Of a stretch of 64,000 nt of DNA, positions 16,538 through 25,622 are shown piece after piece; position 1 is the stretch's first letter; each line of letters opens with the position of its first letter. The translations under genes and the position numbers were made by a program. Origin of the DNA: JAXMAF01 sp046350555 (GTDB lineage Bacteria > Planctomycetota > Phycisphaerae > Phycisphaerales > SM1A02). The DNA is taken from positions 1 to 64,000 of the forward strand of contig JAXMAF010000006.1 of assembly GCA_046350555.1 (NCBI GenBank), read 5' to 3'. Under the pieces are notes generated by a model. It ran no database searches. It had not been told where the DNA came from and was given only the letters and a program-made list of their open reading frames with translations.

Positions 16538-17683
16538 ATGCGCGCAATCGTGACCGGCCAGATCGGCGTCGACAAGAAGCCGTACCTCAAGGGCGTCGCC
16601 GACCTCGCCGGTCAGCGCGGCGGACGGCTGGAGATGTTCCACGTCGGCGACCTCATGTACGCGGAGGCGCTCGACGTGCGTCCCGGGCACATCCTCGACC
16701 TGCCCCTCTCCCGGCTCAGCTCGCTGCGACGGGCGGCGTTCAAGGACATCATCGCCGCCACGTCGCCCGCCGCGGACCATCCCAACCTGATCGTCAACAC
16801 CCACGCGACGTTCCGCTGGCGCCACGGCCTCTTCAGCGCCTTCGACTTCGACCAGCTCCGCAAGCTCGAGCCGAACATGTTCATCTGTCTCGTCGACAAC
16901 GTCGAGATCGTTCACCAGCGGCTGCACCGCGACCACATCATCGACGCGACGCTGAAGGACTGCATGGTGTGGCGCGAGGAGGAGATCCTCGCGACGGAGC
17001 TCATGGCCCAGGCGATGGGCTGCCAGAACAACTTCTACATCCTCAGCCGCGGCCGCCAGCACGACACGATCGAGACGTGCGTGCGACTCGTGACGCGACC
17101 GGACATCCGCAAGGTCTACCCGAGCTTCCCGATGAGCCACGTCGTCGACCTGCCCGACGTCCTCGCCGAGATCGACCAGTTCCGCGCCGCGCTGGCGACC
17201 CACTTCATCGCCTTCGATCCGGGCGACGTCGACGAGAAGCTCCTGCTCGACCGCGCCCTCGAGGCGGCGCGCAACTCCCAGGACTGGGTCGAGGTCGCGC
17301 CGCACAGCTTCGGCGGCAGGTCCGAGGCGACCGGGGGCGCCGAGCCGCTGCGCGTCTCCGTGCGCGAGGTGCTCGACATCGCCGGCGACATCGACGGCCA
17401 GATCTACATGCGAGACTTCAAGCTGATCGACCAGTCGGACATGATCTGCTCGCTGATCCCCGAGCTTCCCAACGGCACGCCCGGCCTCTCCAGCGGCGTC
17501 GAGCGCGAGCTCCAGCACGCGTTCGAGCACACCAAGGAGGTCTACGTCGTCTGGAAGCCGCGCAAGAACCCCTCGCCGTTCATCACGGAGACCGCGACGA
17601 AGATCTTCAGGAGCGTCGACGACGCGCTGACCTACTTCGACCAGAAGGGGATGCTGGCGATGCGCGACCTCTTCGGAAACTGA
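16538..17683 (+). CDS. P-loop nucleotide-binding protein, adenylate kinase-like
   Basis: This 381-residue soluble protein begins MRAIVTGQIGVDKKPYLKGV, an atypical P-loop (GxxGxxKK, lacking the usual GKT/S). Further conserved-looking parts are NLIVNTHATFRWRHGLFSAFD, MFICLVDNVEIVHQRL and, at the C-terminus, ELQHAFEHTKEVYVVWKPRKNPSPFITE with KIFRSVDDALTYF. The middle and end suggest a nucleoside-kinase or Toll/IL-1-type nucleotide-binding fold. I do not know the substrate. It precedes truA by 64 bases on the same strand. Confidence 0.65.
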   Translation: MRAIVTGQIGVDKKPYLKGVADLAGQRGGRLEMFHVGDLMYAEALDVRPGHILDLPLSRLSSLRRAAFKDIIAATSPAADHPNLIVNTHATFRWRHGLFSAFDFDQLRKLEPNMFICLVDNVEIVHQRLHRDHIIDATLKDCMVWREEEILATELMAQAMGCQNNFYILSRGRQHDTIETCVRLVTRPDIRKVYPSFPMSHVVDLPDVLAEIDQFRAALATHFIAFDPGDVDEKLLLDRALEAARNSQDWVEVAPHSFGGRSEATGGAEPLRVSVREVLDIAGDIDGQIYMRDFKLIDQSDMICSLIPELPNGTPGLSSGVERELQHAFEHTKEVYVVWKPRKNPSPFITETATKIFRSVDDALTYFDQKGMLAMRDLFGN

Positions 17684-17747
17684 CCCGTTCGGCGGCCGCG
17701 CCTCGACCACCGGCCCGTTCGACGACCCCCATCCCGGCGACCGGACC

Positions 17748-18639
17748 TTGCCCCGCTACGCGCTCACGCTCGCCTACGACGGCACCGACTTCCACGGCTG
17801 GCAGAAGCAGTTTCCGCCGGGCGGCGCGTCGCTGCGCACCGTGCAGGGCGTGCTCGAGCAGGCGGTGCGCTCGGTCGTGCGCGAACCGGTCGAGGTCGGT
17901 GGCGCGTCGCGCACCGACGCGGGCGTGCATGCCCTCGGCCAGGTCGCCGCGTTCACGAGCTCGCGCGAGATCCCGCTGGAGCGCCTGCCGATGGCGATCA
18001 CGTCGGCGCTGCCGCCGGACGTGCAGGTCACGCGGGCCACGATCGTCGACGACAATTTCGATCCGATCTCCGACGCGACCGCGAAGGGCTACCGCTATCG
18101 CATCGTGCACGGTCCGCCGCCCGACCACTGGCCCTCCCTCTTCGAGCGGCGCTACGTCTACCGCTGCTGGCATCGCCTCGACGCCGCGCGGATGGCGCTG
18201 GCCGCGACCCACCTCGTCGGCGAACACGACTTCGCCAGCTTCGCCCATTCGCGCCACGGCCGCGAGTCGACCGTGCGCCGCGTGCTGCGCTGCGACGTCG
18301 TCGAGGAAGGTCCGCACGCGCTGCGCGTCGAGGTCGCCGGGACGGGCTTCCTGTACAACATGGTCCGCATCATCGCGGGAACGCTCGTGGAGGTCGGGCG
18401 TGGCCGGATCGATCCGGCCGACATCCCCCGATCCTCGCGCGCGCAACCGCGTGCATCCAGTGACACGCTGCCGCCCGAGGGACTCTGCCTGATGTGGGTG
18501 GAGTACCCGGCGCCGACGCCGCCGCGCCGGCCTGCGCGCGGCACGACGGAGGCGCGCCGCGTGCGGCGAGCGATCCGGATGTCGGTACGGGGAGGGGCGT
18601 TCGATGAACGGATGGATGGAGCGACGGAGGGACGCGTGA
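17748..18639 (+). CDS. truA: tRNA pseudouridine(38-40) synthase TruA; C-terminal frame unclear
   Basis: The enzyme converts uridines 38-40 of the tRNA anticodon arm to pseudouridine. A TTG start is followed by LTLAYDGTDFHGWQKQ. The catalytic-Asp motif GGASRTDAGVHALGQVAAF, the KGYRYRIVHG strand, VGEHDFASFAHSRHGRESTV and GTGFLYNMVRIIAGTLVEVG are all present. The family's C-terminal motif PPEGLCLMWVEYP ends at about 18510. No stop follows in this frame until 19277. A TGA at 18637 in the +1 frame overlaps a GTG (GTGA), the arrangement used elsewhere in this window, so a base is probably missing or extra after 18510. The end given assumes that. Confidence 0.85.
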
Positions 18640-19982
18640 GCCCGCTCGCGAGAGGATCGACTTGCTTTGTCCTCGCGACGGTGGCGATGGTGGCCGCCGG
18701 GGCGCCGGGCGACGCCTGCGCGCCTCCGTCGGCTGATCTCGCGCCCATGGCCCGGTTCCCGCCCGTCGGATCGCCGCACCCGGCCGACGCGACGCTCGCC
18801 GCGATCGATCTCGAGCCCGCGGCTTCGGCTCGCGCGTGCCGCGACGGGCGCGAAGCTCGATGTCGTGGATGCCTTCATCGCGACGCGGGAGATCGCGCAG
18901 GCGCTGCCGCGTCGGTGCGATCGTCGGGCGAGCGCCGCGAGCGCCGGATGGCGCCGCGAGCACGGCGCGCCGCGGCGCGGAGCGGCGCTCCGTGGATCCA
19001 CGCGACCGAGATTCGCTTGCAGCGACCGCCGCCGCGTTGGGCTTCCGGCTCGCCGATGCACGGGAGCCGATCGACGCGACGCTGCGCGCCGCCCCCGCCC
19101 GAGACGACGCGGCCTGCGCGCCGGTCGGCGCGCTCCTCCGCGGCTTCGCGAGCGAGCCGCGCGCCGGGCCGCGATCAGCGCGACCGGCGACGCCGACGTC
19201 CTGCGCACCGCGACCGCCCACGCCGTCCGTCCGCCTCGAGCGCGCAGCCGCCATCATCCTCGACACGACACCGGTGAATCCGTGGCCGATCGTCGGCCCG
19301 TCGAACGCGGGCGGCTCGGCCACCGGCGGGCGCATCCGCCGCGACCGGGACGGCGTTCGTGGTGATCGCCCTGCCAAGCGTCGAGGCGATGCGGGACCGG
19401 CCGCGGACTCGACGTGCGGCGCTCTCCGACTCGGCTCGGGCGGCCACGATGCGGGTGATCGCGCCGCCCGCGACGCAGCCGGGCGGCGCGGTCGGTGGCA
19501 CCGCGCACCTGTCGCGCAGACCGCAGGCGACGCGGACGCCGACGATGCGCGGCTTCGCCGCAACGACCAGCGGCGGGCCGCCGCATCGGGCCTCCTCGAC
19601 CTCGCCGAGGCTGCGGCGGCCGCCGAGTACCAACGACGACCAGCCGCTCGCGGATCGACGATCGCATCGCGCACATCGCGACCGGGCTCGCCGACGACGC
19701 CACCGTCGGCGAGGCCGCGCTGCGCGCCGGCGAGGCCGCCGAGAGCGCTCGCGTGCTTGCCGCCACCACGGCGTTGCGGCCGGCGCTGGGCGAGCAGGCG
19801 CGGCTGCTCGCGCCGCTCGCCGGACTCCTCGACAAGCTCGACGAACAGGTCGCGCCGACCGCGACGCCGCCGTCGCGCCTCGCGAAGCGGGCCATCGTCG
19901 CCGCCCTCGGCTGCATCGCCGAACAGCCGCCTCGAGGTGAAGGCCCAGGGCCGGCTTCGTCGAGGCTCGCCGCGCACTGCTG
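18637..19982 (+). pseudogene. Frameshift-ridden 5' part of an exported hypothetical protein
   Basis: A GTG at 18636-18638 opens a signal-peptide-like sequence (CFVLATVAMVAAGAPGDACA). Coding-like segments then alternate between all three plus frames: AKLDVVDAFIATREIAQALP (about 18850-18905), LAATAAALGFRLADAREPID (about 19010), AAAIILDTTPVNPWPIVGPS (about 19245-19300), VIALPSVEAM (about 19365), and a long clean segment RIDDRIAHIATGLADDATVG onwards (about 19655-19960). At least six frame changes are needed to join them. No family is recognised. It most likely forms one gene with the open frame at 19983-21113. Confidence 0.5.
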
Positions 19983-21113
19983 GTGCAGTACCGGCAGACC
20001 GAGGCGTCTCTCCTCGCCTCGCTGAGCCGGCTCGCGGAATCGATGGGAATCGACGCCGATCCCGATCTCGTCTCGCTGCTGCGCGAGCATCGGCAACTGG
20101 TCGACGACCTGCGGCGGATCGGCCAGATTCCCGCATGGACGGCCCGCCTCTCGGCCGCGTCGCCGGCCAGCGCCGACGGCGTGAAGCGTCAGATCATGAA
20201 GCTCGTGCGCTGGCTCGTCGATCCCAATCGTCGCCCCGACGCGGCGCAGGCCGTCGCGCAGCTCGAGCGACAGGCCGAGATGTTCACGGCCCTGCCCGCC
20301 GAGGATCGCCTGCGCAGCGGCGCCCTCAACGCTCGGCTCGGCGGTCCGCCAGCGGTGCCAACGGACGGGCCGGGGCGCGGCGCCATCGGTGAACCGTCCG
20401 CCACGTTGATCGATGCCATCGACCGCGCTCGCAGTGCATGGACCGAGTCATGGTCGCGCGGCGATGGTGGCGGCGCGGCCGTCACCCGCATGCTGGCGCT
20501 GGCGCGCGTGATGCGCATGATTGACGCGATTGACGCGATTGACTCAGTCGACTCGGTCGACACGCTCGATGCCCACGATGCAATCGAGGGGCTCGACACG
20601 CAGTTGAACGCCGCGCGGCGGGCATCGATCGGCGCGGCGCTCGAACGCTGGCCCGGCTGGAGCGTGCCGATCCGCGCGGTCGCCGAGTGTGCGCGGGACG
20701 CCGAGGATGCGTTGCGGGGGCTCGTCGCGACGATCGCGGCAGGTGGTCCCAAGGACGACGATCTGCGGTCGCTCGAGCGTCGACTCGCCCTGCCGCGACT
20801 GGCGGTGGTCTGCGCCGATCGCGTCGGTCCCGCGCTCGACGCCGCGCCGCGCGGCTCGCTCGCGGCGCTCTCGGGACTCGCCGAGACGCCCACCTCGGAT
20901 GCGTGGCCGCGCGACGCGGGGCCGATGTTCGATCGACTCGGCCTCTCCGCGCGCGCCTGGCTCGCCGCGCCCGCGGGCGATCCGCGCCGCGCCACGCTCC
21001 GCGCCGCCATCGACGCCGCCGTCGATCGCATGCTGCGCGACCTCGGCGAGTGGCGCGGCCCGGCGCCGACGCTGCGCGGCTGGGATGGAAGCGATCCGGA
21101 GGGACGGAAGTAG
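19983..21113 (+). CDS. Hypothetical alpha-helical protein, C-terminal part
   Basis: This is an intact frame of 376 residues from a GTG. It is probably the 3' part of the frameshifted gene upstream rather than a separate protein, because the coding signal crosses 19983 without a break. It is Ala/Arg/Asp-rich and predicted mostly helical, with a short repetitive stretch DAIDAIDSVDSVDTLD near residue 182, and no Cys-based or catalytic motif. I do not recognise a family. Confidence 0.5.
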   Translation: MQYRQTEASLLASLSRLAESMGIDADPDLVSLLREHRQLVDDLRRIGQIPAWTARLSAASPASADGVKRQIMKLVRWLVDPNRRPDAAQAVAQLERQAEMFTALPAEDRLRSGALNARLGGPPAVPTDGPGRGAIGEPSATLIDAIDRARSAWTESWSRGDGGGAAVTRMLALARVMRMIDAIDAIDSVDSVDTLDAHDAIEGLDTQLNAARRASIGAALERWPGWSVPIRAVAECARDAEDALRGLVATIAAGGPKDDDLRSLERRLALPRLAVVCADRVGPALDAAPRGSLAALSGLAETPTSDAWPRDAGPMFDRLGLSARAWLAAPAGDPRRATLRAAIDAAVDRMLRDLGEWRGPAPTLRGWDGSDPEGRK

Positions 21114-21170
21114 GCGAAGTCCGCCCGGAGACCACACTCCTCCCAGGACGCATGCAGGCCGACCTGCCCT

Positions 21171-21854
21171 TCACGCGAGCGCGTCGAGCCCGGCGAGGCC
21201 GATGGGTTCCTTGGTGAAGAAGGGCTCCGCGGCCTCGGTGCCGATGCGGCTGCCGAAATAGCGCTGCGACGCCTCGAGCCACTCGACCACGCGGCGGTTG
21301 CGCTCGTTGACCACGAACTGGCTTTCATAGGCCAGGACCGACTCCCGCTTCCGCGGCTCGAAGCCGGTGATGTCGATCAGGAAGCTCGGGTTGGCCACCC
21401 AGCGCAGGTGCGTCGCGTAGTAGTAGAAGAACCACTTGGGGTAGATCGGCTTGCCCGGAAGGTCGATCTTGGTGAGCTTCGCGTCGAAGCGGGCGTCCTC
21501 GGCGATGCGCGTCGTCGCGACGTGGTCCGGGTGGGCGTCCTCGAAGAATGGAGCGAAGACGATCGAGGCGCGATGCGTGCGCATCACGCCCGCGACGGCA
21601 TGGCGCGCCGCGATCGTGTGCTCGACGAAGCGGTTGCGAAGCCCGAGGTTCGTTCGCTTCACGCCGAGGATCGCCGTCGCCGCGGCGGTCTCCCGCGCCC
21701 GGATCTGCGGCGAACCGTTGGGTGTCGGCTCGCCGTCGGTCATGTCGGCGATCAGCACGTCGTGCCCCTGCGAAACCAGCTTGGCGATGGTGCCGCCCAT
21801 GCCAAGCTCGGCGTCGTCGGGGTGCGGGGCGATGACAAGGACCCTGTGAGACAT
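21171..21854 (-). CDS. bshB1: PIG-L family deacetylase, probably BshB1
   Basis: This 227-residue zinc-dependent N-acetyl deacetylase has the LmbE/PIG-L motifs VIAPHPDDAELGMGGTIAKL (zinc His and catalytic Asp) and FEDAHPDHVATTRI (second zinc His). LGLRNRFVEHTIAARHAVA and PKWFFYYYATHLRW match the bacillithiol-type BshB1 subgroup, which deacetylates GlcNAc-malate. The assignment within the superfamily is moderate. Start 21854 is chosen because the open frame upstream reads only through heptanucleotide repeats (WLLVTGYWLLV). No other bacillithiol gene is in the window. Confidence 0.75.
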   Translation of the reverse strand: MSHRVLVIAPHPDDAELGMGGTIAKLVSQGHDVLIADMTDGEPTPNGSPQIRARETAAATAILGVKRTNLGLRNRFVEHTIAARHAVAGVMRTHRASIVFAPFFEDAHPDHVATTRIAEDARFDAKLTKIDLPGKPIYPKWFFYYYATHLRWVANPSFLIDITGFEPRKRESVLAYESQFVVNERNRRVVEWLEASQRYFGSRIGTEAAEPFFTKEPIGLAGLDALA

Positions 21855-21884
21855 TGCAGGACAGAAAGGACGCCGTATCCAAGA

Positions 21885-21938
21885 CCCAGTAACCAGTAAC
21901 CAGTAACCAGAAACCAATAACCAATAACCAGTAACCAC
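21885..21938. repeat. Heptanucleotide repeat between bshB1-like gene and dut
   Basis: Units of seven bases (CCAGTAA, CCAGTAA, CCAGTAA, CCAGAAA, CCAATAA, CCAATAA, CCAGTAA) run in tandem between two minus-strand genes. They are the complement of the TTACTGG units seen at 3674 and 54361. An eight-C run follows. Confidence 0.85.
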
Positions 21939-21944
21939 CCCCCC

Positions 21945-22397
21945 CTACATCCCCGTGCTTCCAAAGCCGCTGGCGCCTCTGGGGGTCGGGTCGAGCTCCG
22001 CGACCTCGGCGATCTCGGCACGGACGACGGGGGCGATGATCATCTGGGCGATCCGCATGCCTGGTTCGACGGTGAACGCTCGCTCGCCGAGATTGATCAG
22101 CGGAACCTGCACCTCGCCGCGATAGTCGGCGTCGATCGTTCCCGGTGCGTTGGGCAGCGTGATGCCATGACGGCTGCCCAGGCCGCTGCGCGGGCGAACC
22201 TGCGCTTCATATCCGGGAGGCACGGCCATCGCGAAGCCGAGCGGGATTATGGCGATGGCCCGCGGCGCGATCGCGATCGACGCGTCGATCGCGGCGTGAA
22301 GATCCATGCCGGCCGCATGCGCGGACTGGTATCGCGGAATCTGGGCGTTCGGCGAGAGCCGCTGGAATCGGACGGAGACGCACGGCGGCTCGGGCAT
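21945..22397 (-). CDS. dut: dUTP diphosphatase
   Basis: This 150-residue trimeric enzyme hydrolyses dUTP to dUMP. All five family motifs are present in order: AAGMDLHAA, RPRSGLGSRHG, GTIDADYRGEV (catalytic Asp), MRIAQMII, and the C-terminal GASGFGSTG arm. Start 22397 is preferred over the far-upstream ATG at 22535, since it gives the normal family length and the preceding codons are unlike the family. It lies 142 bases downstream of the peroxiredoxin gene on the same strand. Confidence 0.93.
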   Translation of the reverse strand: MPEPPCVSVRFQRLSPNAQIPRYQSAHAAGMDLHAAIDASIAIAPRAIAIIPLGFAMAVPPGYEAQVRPRSGLGSRHGITLPNAPGTIDADYRGEVQVPLINLGERAFTVEPGMRIAQMIIAPVVRAEIAEVAELDPTPRGASGFGSTGM

Positions 22398-22538
22398 GGA
22401 GCGATCGTATCGCAGCGAGTCGCCGGAGTTCGGATCGCGCCCGATCGGTCGCGCCGCCGACACGCGGGGGTTCGTCCGATGCCCGTCGCGATGATCGTCA
22501 CGGGCGGGGCTCCCAGCGGCGCGTCGCTCCGTCATCCC

Positions 22539-23060
22539 TTACCTGTTGGTCATCGAGGCCATCATCGGCGCGCCGCGGCGAAGCGCGTGCACGGCGTCGA
22601 GCACCTCGTCGACGTGACCGGCAACGCGCACGTTGTCCCAGCGCCGCGCGACGCGCCCCCCTTCATCGATGAGGTACGTCGTCCGCACCACGCCCATGTA
22701 CTCCCTGCCGTACATCGACTTCATCCGCCACGCACCGTAGCGATCGGCGATCCTGGGCACGCCGTCGCGCGAGGCGACATCGCAGAGGAGGGGAAACGGG
22801 ATCCGGAACTTCCTGGCGAAGCGCTCGTGTGATTCGGGCCCGTCGGGACTGACACCGAGCACGGCCGCGGTCGTCGACTCGAACCGCGGCATCGCGTCGC
22901 GAAGGGCGCACGCCTGATCTGCGCATGTCGGCGTGTCGTCCTTGGGGTAGAAGCAGAGCACCACGGGACGGCCGAGATAGTCCTTGAGGTGATGCACTTC
23001 TCCAAGGGAATCCGCGAGCTTGAAGACCGGGGCCTTCGCACCGACGTCGATGAGCGGCAT
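22539..23060 (-). CDS. bcp: Thioredoxin-dependent peroxiredoxin, Bcp type
   Basis: This 173-residue antioxidant enzyme reduces hydrogen peroxide and organic peroxides. VVLCFYPKDDTPTCADQACALRD (positions near 22905-22970) carries the peroxidatic Cys in TPTC and the resolving Cys five residues later, the Bcp/PrxQ arrangement. AVLGVSPDGPESHERFARK and FPLLCDVASRDG follow the family pattern. Start 23060 gives the normal family length and is preferred over longer starts. Confidence 0.92.
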   Translation of the reverse strand: MPLIDVGAKAPVFKLADSLGEVHHLKDYLGRPVVLCFYPKDDTPTCADQACALRDAMPRFESTTAAVLGVSPDGPESHERFARKFRIPFPLLCDVASRDGVPRIADRYGAWRMKSMYGREYMGVVRTTYLIDEGGRVARRWDNVRVAGHVDEVLDAVHALRRGAPMMASMTNR

Positions 23061-23391
23061 GGGAAGCTCCTGCGCGCCCCCCCGGCCTGCACGCGGACGA
23101 TTCTTCGCACGAATCGGAACGCCCGATGCAGTTCGGCCGGGGGCCGCCCCGAGCGCCGTGCGACATGCGCGCTGCGAGCTCGCCTGCGTGGTTGTTCGGA
23201 CGCCGTCAGGGGTCGGCGGGCGATGCGGGATCTCGGCACCGACGGCATCCCGCGGGAATCCCGGATTCCAATGGTGACGCCCTTGAGGCGGATGGGAGAA
23301 TGCCTGTCGTTCCCACGCATGGTGCGCGGATGGCATACGCCAACCGCAAGAACATGGCACCACGCACACACCTCATGCACCGGAGGAACCC

Positions 23392-23967
23392 ATGTGTCGT
23401 TCCCTTCCCTGCGCCGCCGCCGCATGCTGCGCGCTGAACGCCTTCGCTGCGCCGTCGCCCGGCGATCCATGCACGCGGCCGAACATCACGACCCAGCCCT
23501 ACGACGCCGCCGCGTGCGGCTCGAACAGCGGGTCCTTCTATGTCACGGCGGACGGCTCGGATCCGCTCATGTACCAGTGGCAGATCGAGACCCAGCCCAA
23601 CGTGTGGCAGGGCATGGGCAACGATCCCGGTCCGATTCCGTGCGGCGGGTTCGCCTACGCGGCACCGATCAACTCGCCGACGGTGCTCGTCGGCGTGCTC
23701 GGCTGCACGGGAACGTTCCACGTCCGTTGCGTCGTCTCCAACGCGTGCGGAAGCGAAGCAAGCGATCCCGCATCGCTCACCGTGGGCCCGGCCGCGTGCT
23801 GCCTGGGCGACCTCAACGGCGACGGATATGTCGACGGCGCCGACCTCGGTCTCCTCCTCGGCGTGGGGACCCTGCACCTCGCATGCGCCGCCGACCTGAA
23901 CCACGACGGCAACGTCGACGGTGCCGACCTCGGCCTGTTGCTGGGGTCGTGGGGGCCGTGCGCGTAG
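23392..23967 (+). CDS. Small secreted protein with Ig-like and dockerin-like domains
   Basis: This is a 191-residue exported protein. A strong GGAGGA ribosome-binding site lies five bases before the ATG. The signal peptide is short (CAAAACCALNAFAA). Residues 30-130 form a Cys-rich beta domain (PYDAAACGSNSGSFYVTA ... GTFHVRCVVSNACGSE) that resembles an immunoglobulin-like fold. The C-terminal 55 residues carry two EF-hand dockerin-like repeats, DLNGDGYVDGADLGLLLG and DLNHDGNVDGADLGLLLG. In planctomycetes such pairs are common on secreted proteins and are probably not for a true cellulosome. Its function is unknown. Confidence 0.82.
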   Translation: MCRSLPCAAAACCALNAFAAPSPGDPCTRPNITTQPYDAAACGSNSGSFYVTADGSDPLMYQWQIETQPNVWQGMGNDPGPIPCGGFAYAAPINSPTVLVGVLGCTGTFHVRCVVSNACGSEASDPASLTVGPAACCLGDLNGDGYVDGADLGLLLGVGTLHLACAADLNHDGNVDGADLGLLLGSWGPCA

Positions 23968-24093
23968 AAGTCGTTTCGACGAAGGACCACGGCTTCGACT
24001 TCGTGCCATCGACCAACGAACGAGAAGAGGTCGAGACGCGCTCGACCTCTCGCCCGGGAAGATGATTGACGGCACCTTGCGCGCCCATTCATC

Positions 24094-25248
24094 TCAATGC
24101 ATTGCCAGCCCGAGATAGTTCTGGCCGGTGGTGAGTTGCATCGGCGAGATGCCCTCGGGCAGCTCGGTCAGCGTGCGGTCCGCGTTGACCTTGAGGATCG
24201 CGATCTGCCTGGTGCCAGAGCCGAGGGCGTACACGAACTTGCCGTCGGCGGAGACGATCAGGTCCTTGGTGTCCGGACTGCCGACACCGCGTCGAGGTGC
24301 GGAACCGAGCAGGGTGAGCCGGCCTCCGGCCCCCACATCGAACGTGCTGACGGAGTTCGAGACGAAGTTCACGACGTAGAGCGTCCGGCCGTCGGCGGAG
24401 AGGGCCGTCCAGCACGCGGCGCCCTGCTCGGTGCCGACGGGCTTGCCGACGAGCTTGATCGCGCCGCTCTCCTGCCCGACATCGAAGAGGCTCACCGCGC
24501 TGCCGCGGAAGTCGGAGACGTAGACGCCACCGCCATCGTTGCTCCATGAGAAGCCGACCACGCCGGACGCCTCGCCGGTGCGCGCCGGCGAGCCGGCGCC
24601 CTCCTTCAGCGTGCCGTCGTCCATGACCTTGTAGCTGTGCACCGCGCTCGTGGCGGCGGCCTGGAAGCCGGCGGTCGCGACAAGCGTCTGTCCGCCCGGA
24701 TTGAACTCGACCTGCGCCGGCCCGGCGCCCGCCGGGAACGTGATCGTCGAACCGGGGATCGGAGCAAGCCTGCCGTCCTTGTCCATGCGGAAGCCGGTGA
24801 TGTTCGGCGCGGCCTTGGGATTCGCGAAGTCCGGGGCCTGATTGGCGACGTAGACGAGATCGCCATGCGTCGCGAGGCTGACTGGATTGCTGCCGCCGGA
24901 GGCGAATGGCGAGCCATCGACCGGCGCCAGCGCGCCATCCGTGCCGATGCGGAGCACGGCGATGCTGTCGCTGCCCGGATTCACCGCGAGGACGAAGCCG
25001 TTGCTGACGCGGATCGCGCCCTGCTGGTCGATGTCGCCGCCGGAGAGGCCCTTGCCACCCGCGGGGAAGGGCGAGCCGGCGAGCTCCTTGAGCGTGCCAT
25101 CCGGCTGCTGCGCCAGGGCGACGATGCCGTTGCGCTGCGTGTCGTTGTTGATGGTGTAGAGATGGGCGGCGTCGACCGTGGCGGTGATTGCGCCGGCGGT
25201 CGTCGCCGCGAACGCGGCGCTGCGGACGATGCTGGAGAGACGTGTCAT
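24094..25248 (-). CDS. Exported seven-bladed beta-propeller, lactonase-like
   Basis: This is a 384-residue protein. The signal peptide is SIVRSAAFAATTAGAITATV. Repeated blades follow the pattern VYVANQAPD, GQTLVATAGF, GVYVSDFRGSAVSLFDV, RTLYVVNFVSNSVSTFDV and KFVYALGSGTRQIAILKV, as in the 6-phosphogluconolactonase (Pgl)/YVTN family. AGGA lies eight bases before the ATG at 25248. Most exported relatives have no proven activity, so sugar-lactone hydrolysis is only a family-based suggestion. The 375 bases upstream to 25622 contain no gene I can support. Confidence 0.8.
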   Translation of the reverse strand: MTRLSSIVRSAAFAATTAGAITATVDAAHLYTINNDTQRNGIVALAQQPDGTLKELAGSPFPAGGKGLSGGDIDQQGAIRVSNGFVLAVNPGSDSIAVLRIGTDGALAPVDGSPFASGGSNPVSLATHGDLVYVANQAPDFANPKAAPNITGFRMDKDGRLAPIPGSTITFPAGAGPAQVEFNPGGQTLVATAGFQAAATSAVHSYKVMDDGTLKEGAGSPARTGEASGVVGFSWSNDGGGVYVSDFRGSAVSLFDVGQESGAIKLVGKPVGTEQGAACWTALSADGRTLYVVNFVSNSVSTFDVGAGGRLTLLGSAPRRGVGSPDTKDLIVSADGKFVYALGSGTRQIAILKVNADRTLTELPEGISPMQLTTGQNYLGLAMH

Positions 25249-25622
25249 GTGAGGTCCTTTCGAGCGTGTTGCTGGGTTTGGTCGCGACGATCGACGTGGT
25301 TCGCGCTGCGATGCACCCGACGACACGCCCGCCGGTCGAGCGAGCCGGCATCTCGCGGGACGCCGTTCGAAGACGCGCTGGGTCGGGTGTCGATCGAGTT
25401 GCCGGCGAAGGCCGATCCTCGTCACGGTGCAGGCGTCCTGCACGGCACCTGTGATGACGCACGCCCGCGACGCGTTACACGGATTCGGCTTCGACGAGCG
25501 CGATGCGAGCTCGGTGTGGCGGTCGCGGCGACGCGGTCGCCGGCGCAGAGGACACGGACGACGTGCCGAAGACGGGCGCGAACCGGGCCGGTCCTCGCGC
25601 GTCAGCCGGGCCGATGCGCGGT

